The notes: a model not told the origin generated them from the sequence alone. A stretch of DNA of 42,191 nucleotides from CAXQZU01 sp964228555 (GCA_964228555.1 CAXQZU010000001.1:1-42191), one strand, 5' to 3'; positions 31,360 to 40,027 are shown, counted from the first letter of the stretch. Numbers and translations: made by a program.

Positions 31360-32073
31360 TCAGGGATAGCCGATCTCCACGGCGCGCCACGCGTACCAGG
31401 CCAGCAGGCTGCGCCAGGGGCGGTAGGGCTCGCCCAGGGCCTCCAGCGCCCGCGGGCTGGGCAGGGCCGCGAGGCCCCGCCAGCGCGCGATGCCCTGCCG
31501 CACGCCCAGGTCCCCCACCGGCCACACGTCCATGCGGCCCAGCCCGAAGAGCAGGTGCATGTGCGCGCTCCACGGGCCGATGCCGCGCACCGTGACCAGC
31601 CGCGCCACCACCTCCTCGTCGGGCAGCCGCGCCAGCCGCCGTGGCTCGAGGCGCCCGTCGCGCACGTGCGCGGAGAGGTCCTCCAGCGCGGCGGCCTTGG
31701 CTGCCGAGAGGCCCGCCGCGCGCAGCATGGCGGTGGGCGCTGCCGCGACCGAGGCGGCCGTCACGCGCCCGCCCAGCGCGCGCGCGAGGCGCGCCCAGAT
31801 GGTGGCGGCCGCGCGACCGCTGAGCTGCTGGTGGACGATGGCGCTGGCCAGCGTGGCAAAGCCGCCGCCCCTGCGCACGAGGCGCGGCGGCCCGGCACGC
31901 GCCACGAGGTGCGCGAAGGCCGGGTCGCGCGCGCACAGCTCGCGCGTGCCCTCCAGCGCCGGGCCGGCACCCACGCCCGCCGCACGCCCGCGCGGAGGCA
32001 GGCCCGTGGCCTGCAGCGCCTCGCGCCAGGCCAGCCAGGCGCGCACCTCGGCCTGCTCGCCAGGGGCGAGCAC
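31360..32073 (-). CDS. AlkA-like DNA-3-methyladenine glycosylase (HhH-GPD)
   Basis: The product is 237 aa with GTG 32073 as start. No ATG is available and no ribosome site is visible, and the frame stays open upstream to the next gene, so the true start is uncertain. Core signatures are FATLASAIVHQQLSGRAA, GLSAAKAAALEDLS, the helix-hairpin-helix LVTVRGIGPWSAHMHLL and the catalytic aspartate in WPVGDLGVRQG (Asp188). AlkA-type enzymes remove alkylated purines from DNA as monofunctional glycosylases. The AhpD-like selenoprotein follows on the same strand, so alkylation and peroxide defence may be linked (inference). Confidence 0.88.
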   Translation of the reverse strand: MLAPGEQAEVRAWLAWREALQATGLPPRGRAAGVGAGPALEGTRELCARDPAFAHLVARAGPPRLVRRGGGFATLASAIVHQQLSGRAAATIWARLARALGGRVTAASVAAAPTAMLRAAGLSAAKAAALEDLSAHVRDGRLEPRRLARLPDEEVVARLVTVRGIGPWSAHMHLLFGLGRMDVWPVGDLGVRQGIARWRGLAALPSPRALEALGEPYRPWRSLLAWYAWRAVEIGYP

Positions 32074-32210
32074 CTGCTCGAGAGGCGCGTGCGCCCCGTC
32101 CCGCGCGCGCCACAGCGTGCGGCGCCAGGCACCGGGTGCCGGGGCCGGCTGCCCCGGCGTCGCCGTGCGCAGCCGGACAGCCGCCGCCCGCCGCCTCCCC
32201 GGCTTGCGCG

Positions 32211-33068
32211 CTACTGGGGCTGCTCGGGCGCGGCCGGCTCGGCGGGGGCCGCGGGCGCCTCGGGGGCCTTCTCGCCCTGCTCCGCGGCCTTGGCCGCCGC
32301 CTCGGCCTCACGGACCTTGACGTCCTCGAGTTCCTTCTGCGCCGCCTTGAGCGAGCGCTCGATGGAAGACTGCGCCACCTTGAGCGGCAGCAGGAACACC
32401 TGCGAGCCACTCTCCTCGCCCACGCCCTCCTGCACGATCATGATGCCGGCGAGCTTGCCGGCGGCCGTGTACAGGGGCTGGGCCGGCTCGGGCGCCGAGC
32501 CGTCCACCACCCACATCGTGCGCGGCTTGGTCACCTGCCCCACCACCGTGGCTGCCTGGCACACCGGGGCGTAGTCGAAGCCCTGGTCCATGCGCGTCAC
32601 GGCGTAGAGCGTGTCGCCGATGACGGGCTCCGCCACCTGCGCCATGTCCACGGGCGCCGCAGCGCGGCCCTTGAGGTCGCGCACCAGCACGTAGGCCAGC
32701 CCCAGCTTGCTGTCCGTGGCGCCCAGGATGGCGTCGTACTCGGTCTCGTCGCCCGGCCAGATCACGCGGATGCTGCTGGGCGTCACCTTGATCTCGGCAC
32801 CGAAGCGGGCGGGCACGCTCACGCTGCTGGCCGGGATCATCACGAGGCCCGCACCGTCCACCACGACGCCTGCCGTGGTGATGTTGCGCTCCTGGTCCAC
32901 GGCACGGCCGCCGAAGCTGCCGCTGATCTTGGCCGTGATCTTGACCGAGACGGCCGAGCCGGCCTTCGAGGCAATGAGCGCGGCGCGCCCCTCCTCGGCC
33001 TGTGCCACGGCGGGTGCGACGAGGCCAGCCACGAGCGCGGCCAGCACGAGCGAGCGGAAGGTACGCAT
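32211..33068 (-). CDS. Exported trypsin-fold pseudoprotease
   Basis: The product is 285 aa with GGAG 5-6 nt before the ATG. Signal peptide to about residue 25 (VAQAE). Residues 30-245 follow the HtrA/trypsin-2 layout (TTAGVVVDGAGLVMIPASSVS, SKLGLAYVLVRDL, GDTLYAVTRM, AAGKLAGIMIV), but all three catalytic positions are lost. The histidine region reads PASSVS, the aspartate region SKLGLAYV, and the serine loop GSAPEPAQPLY in place of GNSGGPL. The C-terminal 45 residues are a Glu/Ala/Pro tail, partly coiled. It lies 68 nt downstream of the active HtrA gene with no promoter between, so a regulatory or scaffolding role for that protease is the likely job (inference). Confidence 0.75.
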   Translation of the reverse strand: MRTFRSLVLAALVAGLVAPAVAQAEEGRAALIASKAGSAVSVKITAKISGSFGGRAVDQERNITTAGVVVDGAGLVMIPASSVSVPARFGAEIKVTPSSIRVIWPGDETEYDAILGATDSKLGLAYVLVRDLKGRAAAPVDMAQVAEPVIGDTLYAVTRMDQGFDYAPVCQAATVVGQVTKPRTMWVVDGSAPEPAQPLYTAAGKLAGIMIVQEGVGEESGSQVFLLPLKVAQSSIERSLKAAQKELEDVKVREAEAAAKAAEQGEKAPEAPAAPAEPAAPEQPQ

Positions 33069-33136
33069 GGGGACTCCGGCGGAGGTTCGGGGATCGTGGC
33101 GGGAAGGGGCAGCCGTGCGCGGCAAGCCGACGGGGC

Positions 33137-35197
33137 TCAGCGCGCCGGCCAGTCGGGGAGCACGAAGACGAAGGAGGTGCCGCGCTCGCGGCGCACGAAC
33201 AGCTTCACCACCTTCGGGCGCGCGTCCGCCGTCTTCTTCACGGCCTCCTTGAACTGCGCGATCGTGGTGGTGGGCTGGTCGTGGTAACTGAGCAGGATGT
33301 CGCCGGCCTGCAGGCCGTTCATGTTGGCCCAGCCGCCGGCGGCGACGTCCGCCACCACGAGGCCGGCCAGCTCGGAGGCCTCGCCCTTGGCAGGCGGCGC
33401 CTTGTCGGTGTGCTCGACGTAGTCCATGTAGGTGAGCTCGCGCACCGCGAACTCCAGCACCTCGTCCTTGGCCTTGTCGGCGTCGGCGGCCGTCTCCGGC
33501 GCCTCGTCCAGCGAGACCACGATGTCCTGCTTGGCCCCGGCGCGCAGGATGGAGATGCGCGCGTCCGCGCCCACGTCCATGTCCTCGATCTTGCGGCGCA
33601 GGATCTCGCCGTCCTGCTCCTGGCTGGCCTTGAGGGCCTCGCCGTCCACGTGCGTGATCACGTCCGCAGGCTGCAGGCCGGCCTTGGCGCCGGGGCCGCC
33701 GGGCAGCACGCGGCTGATGCGGAAGCCCTGCGTGCCCTTGAGGCCCAGCGCCTCGGCCACGGTGGGCGTCAGCACCTGCGTCTGCACGCCCAGCCACGGA
33801 CGCGGCAGCTCCTGGCCGCCCCCCTTGGTGGGCTTCGTCTCGAGGTCCAGCACCGTGATCATGTCCTGTCGGTCGCGGCGGAAGCGCACCCCCACGGCCT
33901 TCTTGCCGGCGTGCTTGCGCACCAGCGCCTCGAAGGAGGCCTCGTCGGTGACGGGCTCGCCCGCGATGGCCAGCACCACGTCCCCGGGCTGCAGCTTGGG
34001 CTTGGCCACGTCGGCCGGGTGGCCGGGGCGCAGCGTGCTCACCACGATGCCGTGCGTGTCGGGATAGCGCCGCGCCCACGCCATGGGCGAGGTGATGGGC
34101 CGGGCGCTGATGCCCCAGTCGCCCCACACCCGCTCGTCGGCGAGGAAGCGCTCCATGCGCTCCGTGCTCACCGACAGCGACACCTTCTCGCCGCCGCGCA
34201 GCACCGTCACCGTCGTGGGCTGGCCCAGCGGCAGGTCGGCCACCGCCGCGTACAGCGGCGGCACGTCCTCGAAGCCGTTGACCACCACGGGGCGGCCGTC
34301 GATCTCCAGCAGGATGTCCCCGGGCTTGACGCCCGCCTTGGCGGCAGCGCCCTCGGGCAGGGCCGCCGTGACCAGCGCGCCCGTCTTCATGCCCATCGGG
34401 GTGGTGGGCACGAAGTTCACGCCCCACCAGCCGCGGCGCACCTCGCCGACGTCGAGCGCGGCCTTGAGCGTCTTCTTCACGATGCTGGCCGGGATGGCGA
34501 AGGCCACGCCCCCGCCGCCGCGCGTGTTGATGCCGACCACCTCGCCGGCGAGGTTGACCAGCGGGCCGCCGCTGTTGCCGGGCTGGATCAGCGCGTCATG
34601 CTGCAGCCAGCGGTTGAAGAGGCCGGTGAGCTCGCCCTCGCCGAGGTCCAGGACCTCCATGCTGTCGCCCGTGAAGTTCGTGAACACGCGCTCCGTGTTC
34701 GACACGATGCCCAGCGTCACGCTCGAGGAAAGGCCGCGGGGGTTGCCCATGGCCAGCACGTGGTCGCCCACGATCAGGCGATCGCTGTCGCCGATGCTGG
34801 CGAAGGGCAACGGCTTGCTGGGGTCCTCGCGCTCGGAGAGGCGCAGCCGGAGCACCGCCAGGTCGGCCGGGGCGTCGGGCGTGAGGATGTCGGCGGGGAT
34901 CTTCTCGCCCGTCGGCAGCTGGCAGGTCACGCGCGTGGCGCCGTCGATCACGTGGAAGTTGGTCACCACGTGGCCTTCGGCGGTCACGACCACGCCGCTG
35001 CCCAGCGACGGGAAGCGCTGGGCGCGTCCCCCGCTGAAGGCGCGCGTGACGCACGAGATGTTGACCAGTGCCGGGTAGACGCGCTCCCGGGCCACGGCGA
35101 TGGCCTTCTGGAGGGCCGCATCGTCGGAGCGGGCCGGCAAGGCGAAGGCCGCCAGCAAGGTGAGCAGCGCGAGCGTGCGCAGGAAGGTCCGCAGCAT
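33137..35197 (-). CDS. HtrA-like serine protease with four PDZ domains
   Basis: The product is 686 aa. Signal peptide to about residue 24 (PARSDD). Trypsin-like domain about 30-250 with the triad His82 (TNFHVIDG), Asp112 (ADLAVLRL) and Ser209 (PGNSGGPLVN). Four PDZ repeats follow, each with a GDILLEIDG-type core: AAAKAGVKPGDILLEIDG, DVAKPKLQPGDVVLAIAG, AKAGLQPADVITHVDG and ANMNGLQAGDILLSYHD. Classical DegP/DegQ have two. Likely a periplasmic quality-control protease. The ATG at 35197 has only a weak ribosome site (GGACGA). It heads the unit with the pseudoprotease. Confidence 0.92.
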   Translation of the reverse strand: MLRTFLRTLALLTLLAAFALPARSDDAALQKAIAVARERVYPALVNISCVTRAFSGGRAQRFPSLGSGVVVTAEGHVVTNFHVIDGATRVTCQLPTGEKIPADILTPDAPADLAVLRLRLSEREDPSKPLPFASIGDSDRLIVGDHVLAMGNPRGLSSSVTLGIVSNTERVFTNFTGDSMEVLDLGEGELTGLFNRWLQHDALIQPGNSGGPLVNLAGEVVGINTRGGGGVAFAIPASIVKKTLKAALDVGEVRRGWWGVNFVPTTPMGMKTGALVTAALPEGAAAKAGVKPGDILLEIDGRPVVVNGFEDVPPLYAAVADLPLGQPTTVTVLRGGEKVSLSVSTERMERFLADERVWGDWGISARPITSPMAWARRYPDTHGIVVSTLRPGHPADVAKPKLQPGDVVLAIAGEPVTDEASFEALVRKHAGKKAVGVRFRRDRQDMITVLDLETKPTKGGGQELPRPWLGVQTQVLTPTVAEALGLKGTQGFRISRVLPGGPGAKAGLQPADVITHVDGEALKASQEQDGEILRRKIEDMDVGADARISILRAGAKQDIVVSLDEAPETAADADKAKDEVLEFAVRELTYMDYVEHTDKAPPAKGEASELAGLVVADVAAGGWANMNGLQAGDILLSYHDQPTTTIAQFKEAVKKTADARPKVVKLFVRRERGTSFVFVLPDWPAR

Positions 35198-35237
35198 GGG
35201 TGGGATCGTCCGGGGACGGGGTCGGTTGAGGCGCGCG

Positions 35238-35243
35238 AGCATA
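35238..35243 (-). promoter_or_regulatory. Putative -10 box (TATGCT) of the htrA unit
   Basis: TATGCT on the minus strand, 40 nt before the ATG at 35197. Confidence 0.45.
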
Positions 35244-35313
35244 CGGTCCCGCACGCGCGCCTGCCCCCCGCAGGCGGGGAGGACGGGCCGGAGGGCCCAC
35301 GCCGGCGCCACGG

Positions 35314-35319
35314 TAGGCT
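35314..35319 (+). promoter_or_regulatory. Putative -10 box (TAGGCT) of mtnP
   Basis: TAGGCT lies 24 nt before the ATG at 35344, leaving a short leader with GGAGGT four bases before the start. Confidence 0.5.
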
Positions 35320-35343
35320 CGCCGGCCCGCCACGGAGGTCCCC

Positions 35344-36225
35344 ATGCCGCTGCTCCCCCAGGCCGAGGTCGGCGTCTTCGGCGGCACGGGCCTCTACGCG
35401 CTCGACGATCTCGAGGACGCGCGCGACCTCGAGCTGGACACGCCCTACGGCGCGCCCAGCGCGCCGCTGCGCGTGGGCACGTGGCGCGGGCGCCGCATCG
35501 CCTTCCTCGCGCGCCACGGCCACGGCCACCGCCTGCTGCCCACCGAGATCCCCTACCGCGCCAACGTCTACGCCATGAAGCTGCTGGGCGTGACGAAGGC
35601 CATCAGCGTGGGCGCCGTGGGCAGCCTGCGCGAGGAGCTGCCGCCGCGCACGCTGGTGGTGCCCGACCAGTTCCTCGACCGCACGCGCCACCGCCCCGAC
35701 ACCTTCTTCGGCGACGGCCTCGTGGTGCACGTGTCGCTCGCCGAGCCCTACGCGCCTGCGGTGCGCAAGGCCCTGCTGGAGGCGGCCGCGTCAGCGGGCC
35801 GGCCCGCGGTGGACGGCGGCACCTACCTGTGCATGGAAGGCCCGCAGTTCTCGACGCGCGCCGAGAGCACGTGGTACCGCGCGCTGGGCTGCTCGATCAT
35901 CGGCATGACCAACCTGAGCGAGGCGCGCCTGTGCCGCGAGGCCGAGATCGCCTACGGCGCGCTGTCGATGGTGACCGACTACGACGCGTGGCGCCCGCAC
36001 GAGGCCGGCGTGGACGCGGCCGAGATCCTGGCCGTGCTGCGCGACAACGCCGACGTGCAGCACCGCGTGCTGCTCGAGGCCATCGCGCGCCTGCCGCAGG
36101 GCGACCTGCCCGAGAACCACAGCCTGGCCAGCGCCATGGTGACCTCGCTGGACCGCGTGCCGGCCGCCACCCTGGAGCGCCTGCAACCCTTCCTTCTGCC
36201 TTACATGCGGCGCGGGCCGGCCTAG
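35344..36225 (+). CDS. mtnP: S-methyl-5'-thioadenosine phosphorylase
   Basis: The product is 293 aa, normal for the family. It splits methylthioadenosine with phosphate into adenine and methylthioribose-1-phosphate, feeding methionine and purine salvage. Signatures are VGVFGGTGLY, FLARHGHGHRLLPTEIPYRANVYAMKLLGV, GAVGSLREEL, GTYLCMEGPQFSTRAES, IIGMTNLSEARLCREAEI and SMVTDYDAW with the Asp pair that selects 6-aminopurines. GGAGGT precedes the ATG by 4 nt. The SpeE-like gene at 23401 is a possible producer of its substrate only if it is a true aminopropyltransferase. Downstream of its stop there is an 83-nt gap to the DUF1549 gene. Confidence 0.95.
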   Translation: MPLLPQAEVGVFGGTGLYALDDLEDARDLELDTPYGAPSAPLRVGTWRGRRIAFLARHGHGHRLLPTEIPYRANVYAMKLLGVTKAISVGAVGSLREELPPRTLVVPDQFLDRTRHRPDTFFGDGLVVHVSLAEPYAPAVRKALLEAAASAGRPAVDGGTYLCMEGPQFSTRAESTWYRALGCSIIGMTNLSEARLCREAEIAYGALSMVTDYDAWRPHEAGVDAAEILAVLRDNADVQHRVLLEAIARLPQGDLPENHSLASAMVTSLDRVPAATLERLQPFLLPYMRRGPA

Positions 36226-36308
36226 GCAGCGCCAGGCCGCGCGGCGCGATCGCGACGCGCACGCGGGCGCGCGGGTTGAATGGGGTGCAACCCCGTGGAG
36301 ACCCCGCC

Positions 36309-38195
36309 ATGCCGGCCCTGCGCGACCGTCACGCGAGCGTCCAGCGCACGGCCGCCGCCGGCCTGCTGCTGCTGGTGCTGCTGGGCACCGCCACCGTGCT
36401 GCGCGCCGGCCCGCAGGACCCCGCCGCGCCGCCCGCACCCGCCGCCGCGCCCGCCAGGGACTGGCGTCCCACGGCCGAGGCCGTGGATGCCGCCTTCGAC
36501 GCGGCCCTCTCCGCCGCCGGCGTGACGCCGGCGGGCCCCAGCGACGACGGCGAGTTACTGCGCCGCGTGCGGCTGGACCTCACCGGCACGCTGCCCACGG
36601 CGCAGGAGGCGCGCGCCTTCCTCGCCGACGCCACGCCCGGCAAGCGCGAGCGCAAGGTCGAGGAGCTGCTCGCCAGCGACGACTACGCCACCGCGTGGAG
36701 CCACTGGTGGTACCGCGTGCTCACCGGCCTGACGCCGGGCGCCACGATGCAGCGGGGGCAGGCCGACAACGGCGGTGCGCTGCTGCGAGGCCCGGCCAAC
36801 GACACCTTCCAGGCCTGGCTGCTGGAGCAGGTGCGCGCCAACCGGCCCTACGACGCCTTCGTGCACGACCTGCTCACCGCCACCGGGCGCACGAACGCCA
36901 ATGGGGCCACCGGCTTCTACGCCCGCTGGGAGGGCAAGCCCAACGAGCTGGCCGGCGCCGTGAGCAAGACCTTCCTGGGCGTGAAGATCCAGTGCGCGCA
37001 GTGCCACGACCACATGTACGAGCCCACGTGGAAGCAGAAGGACTTCCAGGGCATGGCCTCGTTCTTCGTGCTCTCCCTGCCGCGCCCGGTGCCCGAGTAC
37101 CAGCAGGCCTACCGCGACCTCGAGAAGGCCCGCGAGGCGCGCATGAAGGAGCGCGAGGCCATGGGCGAGCAGGCCATGGAAGGCCAGCCCGGGCCCGCCC
37201 GCCAGCAGCGGCAGGAGGCCGGCGACGCGCTGGGCATGACGCCCGCGCAACTGCGCGAGGTGCTGGCCAACCGCAACGTGATGGACATCGTCGACCTGGA
37301 CCCGCGCCTGCTCAACCTGCCCCCGCGGCGGCCCGACAACGAGCAGGCCGCGGAGCGCGCGGCCCTCGCGCGCATCACGCCCAAGGCGTGGATGGGGCCG
37401 GCCCTGGCCGACCTGCCCGGCCTCTCTCGCCGCGAGATGCTGGCGCGCTGGGTCACCTCGCCGGCAAACCCCTACTTCGCGCCGGCCATCGCCAACCGCA
37501 TGCTGGGCCACCTCTTCGGCCGGGGCCTCGTCAACCCCATCGACGACTTCACCTCGATGAACCCACCCAGCCACCCCGAGGTGCTCGAGCGGCTGGCCTC
37601 CGACCTCAAGGCCAACGGCTACGACCTCAAGCGGCTGCTGCGCATCCTCGTGAACACGCGCGCCTACCAGCGCACCTCGCGCTGGGCGGGCGCGCCCGAG
37701 CCCGACCCGCAGCTCTTCGCGCGCGGGCCCGTCAAGTCGCTCGCCAGCGAGCAGCTGTTCGAGGCACTCATGACGGCCACGGGCGGCGACGCGCTGGTCG
37801 AGGCGGCCAACCGCCGCGCGCGGGGCCCGCTGGCCGGGCGTGCGCGCGAGCTGGGCTTCGCGGCCTTCAGCTTCGTGTTCGAGGACGACGAGGGCGCCGA
37901 GGCCGACGACTTCGCCGGCAGCGTCCCGCAGGGCCTGTTCCTGCTCAACGGCCGGCTGCTGCAGGCCGCGCTCACCACGCTGCCGGGCACCACGCTCACG
38001 CGCGCGCTCGCCGACCACGACGACGACAAGGAGCGGCTGGACGCCCTGTGGCTGGCGGCCTACACGCGGCTGCCCACGGCCGACGAGCGCCGCACCGCGC
38101 TGGCCTTCGTGCGCCGCGGCAAGGACGACAAGGCCGGCTGGCAGGACCTCTTCTGGGTGCTGCTCAACAGCGCCGAGTTCATGTCCAACCACTAG
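36309..38195 (+). CDS. DUF1549/DUF1553 (PSCyt2-PSD1) protein
   Basis: The product is 628 aa with TGGAG upstream. Signal peptide to about residue 33. DUF1549 follows (LLRRVRLDLTGTLPTAQEARAFLAD, YATAWSHWWYRVL, SKTFLGVKIQCAQCHDHMYEPTWKQKDF, with Cys229, Cys232 and His233). After a Gln/Glu/Arg-rich insert comes DUF1553 (LARWVTSPANPYFAPAIANRMLGHLFGRGLVNPIDDF, HPEVLERLASDLKANGYDLKRLLRILVNTRAYQRTS). These domains are hallmarks of Planctomycetota and usually pair with a DUF1501 gene, as here. Function is unknown; substrate degradation at the cell surface is often proposed. A hairpin separates it from the DUF1501 gene. Confidence 0.95.
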   Translation: MPALRDRHASVQRTAAAGLLLLVLLGTATVLRAGPQDPAAPPAPAAAPARDWRPTAEAVDAAFDAALSAAGVTPAGPSDDGELLRRVRLDLTGTLPTAQEARAFLADATPGKRERKVEELLASDDYATAWSHWWYRVLTGLTPGATMQRGQADNGGALLRGPANDTFQAWLLEQVRANRPYDAFVHDLLTATGRTNANGATGFYARWEGKPNELAGAVSKTFLGVKIQCAQCHDHMYEPTWKQKDFQGMASFFVLSLPRPVPEYQQAYRDLEKAREARMKEREAMGEQAMEGQPGPARQQRQEAGDALGMTPAQLREVLANRNVMDIVDLDPRLLNLPPRRPDNEQAAERAALARITPKAWMGPALADLPGLSRREMLARWVTSPANPYFAPAIANRMLGHLFGRGLVNPIDDFTSMNPPSHPEVLERLASDLKANGYDLKRLLRILVNTRAYQRTSRWAGAPEPDPQLFARGPVKSLASEQLFEALMTATGGDALVEAANRRARGPLAGRARELGFAAFSFVFEDDEGAEADDFAGSVPQGLFLLNGRLLQAALTTLPGTTLTRALADHDDDKERLDALWLAAYTRLPTADERRTALAFVRRGKDDKAGWQDLFWVLLNSAEFMSNH

Positions 38196-38203
38196 CCCCG
38201 CGC

Positions 38204-38222
38204 CGGCCTGCCCGGCAGGCCG
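38204..38222 (+). repeat. Intercistronic hairpin (8-bp stem, CCG loop)
   Basis: CGGCCTGC, loop CCG, GCAGGCCG, a perfect stem starting 8 nt after the DUF1549 stop and ending about 18 nt before the DUF1501 ATG. It may be a stability or processing element that sets the ratio of the two products; no T tract follows, so it is not a convincing terminator. Confidence 0.5.
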
Positions 38223-38240
38223 CGCTTCCCGGAGGACCGC

Positions 38241-39530
38241 ATGGACCCCCGCCTGATCGCCTCCCGCCGCGACCTGCTGCGCATGGGCCTGGGCGCTGCC
38301 GCGCTGGGCATGCTGGCCTCGCCGCGCGGCCTGCCCCGCCTGCACGCCGACGAGGCCTCGCCCACCGTCGCGCGCCCGCCGGGCTTCGGCACGGCCCGCC
38401 AGGTGGTGTTCCTCTACATGATCGGCGGCCCCAGCCACTTCGAGACCTTCGACCCAAAGCCGGGCACCGAGAACGGCGGCCCCACGCGCACGGTGGCCAG
38501 CGCGCTGCCGGGCGTGCACCTCGCCGACAGCCTGCCGCTGCTGGCCAGGCGCATGGACCGCATCGCGCTGGTGCGCAGCATGACCAGCAAGGAAGGCAAC
38601 CACGACCGCGCCCGCTACCTCGTGCACAGCGGCTACGCGCCCCAGCCCACCGTGCAGCACCCGGGGCTGGGCTCCATCCTCAGCCACGAGAAGGGCAAGC
38701 CCGACGCCGAGCTGCCCGAGTACGTGAGCGTGGGCGGCCCGGGGCTGGGCGCGGGCTACCTGGGCGTGCACCACGCCCCCTTCGTGGTGCTCGACCCCAA
38801 GCAGCCCATCGCCAACCTCGACACGCCCTCCGGCGTGGACGACCGGCGCCGGGATGCCCGGCTGGAGATGCTCGAGCGCATGAACGAGGGCTTCGCGCGC
38901 TCGCGGGGCGAGGCGCTGCCCGAGGCGCAGGACGCCATGTTCGCGAAGGCCCGGCGCCTGATGGACTCGCCGCGCAACGTGGCCTTCGACATCAGCAAGG
39001 AGCCCGCCGGCAGCGCCAAGCCCTACGGCACGACCAAGTTCGGCCTCGCCTGCCTGCAGGCGCGCCGGCTCATCGACGCGGGCGTCACCTGCGTCGAGGT
39101 GATGATGAACGGCTGGGACACGCACGACGACGGCTTCGCTCGCTGCAAGGCCCTCAACGGCGAGCTCGACCAGGGCGCCGCCGCCCTGCTCGACGACCTC
39201 AAGGCCTCGGGCAAGCTCTCCGAGACGCTCGTGGTGTGGCTGGGCGACTTCGGCCGCACGCCCAAGATCACCAGCACCGAGGGCCGCGGCCACTACCCCA
39301 AGGTGTGGTCGGCTTGGTTCGCCGGGGGCGGCGTGCAGGGCGGCCGCGTGATCGGGGCCAGCACCGCCGGTGGCGACGACGTGCAGGCGCGCCCCGTCAC
39401 CATCCCCGACCTGTTCGCCTCGCTGCTGCACGCCACCGGCGTGGAGAACAAGCTGTTCCACACCAACGGCCGGCCCATCACGCTGCACGACAAGGCCGGC
39501 CAGCCGGTGCCGGAGCTGTTCACGGCCTAG
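38241..39530 (+). CDS. DUF1501 twin-arginine exported protein
   Basis: The product is 429 aa with CCGGAGGA before the ATG. A twin-arginine signal (SRRDLLRMGLGAAALGML, Arg9-Arg10) indicates export by Tat. The mature part carries the sulfatase-like DUF1501 features: FLYMIGGPSHFETFDPKPG, LVRSMTSKEGNHDRARYLVHSGY, GLACLQARRLIDAGVTCVEVMMNGWDTH, ETLVVWLGDFGRTPKI and RGHYPKVWSAWFAGGGVQGGRVIG. It forms the usual planctomycete pair with the upstream DUF1549/DUF1553 gene and is probably in its operon. Substrate unknown. Confidence 0.95.
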   Translation: MDPRLIASRRDLLRMGLGAAALGMLASPRGLPRLHADEASPTVARPPGFGTARQVVFLYMIGGPSHFETFDPKPGTENGGPTRTVASALPGVHLADSLPLLARRMDRIALVRSMTSKEGNHDRARYLVHSGYAPQPTVQHPGLGSILSHEKGKPDAELPEYVSVGGPGLGAGYLGVHHAPFVVLDPKQPIANLDTPSGVDDRRRDARLEMLERMNEGFARSRGEALPEAQDAMFAKARRLMDSPRNVAFDISKEPAGSAKPYGTTKFGLACLQARRLIDAGVTCVEVMMNGWDTHDDGFARCKALNGELDQGAAALLDDLKASGKLSETLVVWLGDFGRTPKITSTEGRGHYPKVWSAWFAGGGVQGGRVIGASTAGGDDVQARPVTIPDLFASLLHATGVENKLFHTNGRPITLHDKAGQPVPELFTA

Positions 39531-39560
39531 CCACGGCCCTGGCGCCGCCCGCAGCCGCGG

Positions 39561-39992
39561 CTAGTCGCCGCCGCGGCGCTCGCGCGTGCGCTGGCTGTCC
39601 ACGCGCTTGCCGGCCAGCCGCCGCTCGCGCGAGCCCCGCGTGGGACGCGTGGCGCGGCGCACCTTCACCGGGGCCAGCGCCTCGCGCAGCACCTGCGCCA
39701 GCCGGCGCAGGCCCTCCTCGAGGTTGTCGTGCTGGCTGCGCGAGCCCTCGCTGGCCAGCACGAGGTCGCCCTCCTGCGTCAGGCGCGGGGCCAGCCGGGC
39801 CTCGACGCGCGCGCGCTGTTCGGGCGTGAGCGCGCGCGTGGTGCGCACGTTCCAGCGCACGATCACCTTGCTCTCCGTCTTGTTGACGTGCTGCCCGCCC
39901 GGGCCGCCCGAGCGCGCGGTGCTCACCTCGATCTCGCTGCCCGGCAGGCTCACGCGGCTGGTGATCACGAGCAGGGCGGGCACGCGAGCCAT
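39561..39992 (-). CDS. arfB: ArfB-like peptidyl-tRNA hydrolase / ribosome rescue factor
   Basis: The product is 143 aa, the ArfB (YaeJ/ICT1) length. The catalytic GGQ lies at 32-34 in SGGPGGQHVNKTESKVIVRW, and the C-terminal third is a basic tail (KVRRATRPTRGSRERRLAGKR) that in ArfB enters the empty mRNA channel of stalled ribosomes. It releases peptides from ribosomes stuck on broken messages. TAGGAT lies exactly 6 nt before the ATG, with no ribosome site, so its own message is probably leaderless. It is divergent from the RluA-type gene with 41 bases between. Confidence 0.93.
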   Translation of the reverse strand: MARVPALLVITSRVSLPGSEIEVSTARSGGPGGQHVNKTESKVIVRWNVRTTRALTPEQRARVEARLAPRLTQEGDLVLASEGSRSQHDNLEEGLRRLAQVLREALAPVKVRRATRPTRGSRERRLAGKRVDSQRTRERRGGD

Positions 39993-39998
39993 GCGCGC

Positions 39999-40004
39999 AT
40001 CCTA
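39999..40004 (-). promoter_or_regulatory. Putative -10 box (TAGGAT), leaderless start of arfB
   Basis: TAGGAT on the minus strand ends 6 nt before the ATG at 39992. Confidence 0.6.
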
Positions 40005-40021
40005 GCGCGCAGGCCTGCCCG

Positions 40022-40027
40022 TATGCT
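40022..40027 (+). promoter_or_regulatory. Putative -10 box (TATGCT), leaderless start of the RluA-type gene
   Basis: TATGCT ends 6 nt before the ATG at 40034, 17 bases away from the oppositely oriented arfB box. Confidence 0.6.

Noticed and set aside
36273..36293. GGGTTG / CAACCC hairpin before the DUF1549 gene as a regulatory element
   Set aside because: Only 6 bp with a 9-nt loop, an alternative pairing is equally good, and no conserved riboswitch feature is seen.
36993..37010. c-type heme site CAQCH in the DUF1549 protein
   Set aside because: CxxCH matches a heme motif, but the CAQCHDH segment is a constant part of DUF1549 and a metal role is just as possible; I do not call a cytochrome.
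36555..39488. 977-codon minus-strand ORF opposite the DUF1549 and DUF1501 genes
   Set aside because: Antisense shadow; composition is His/Val/Arg/Gly noise and the plus strand holds two recognised proteins.
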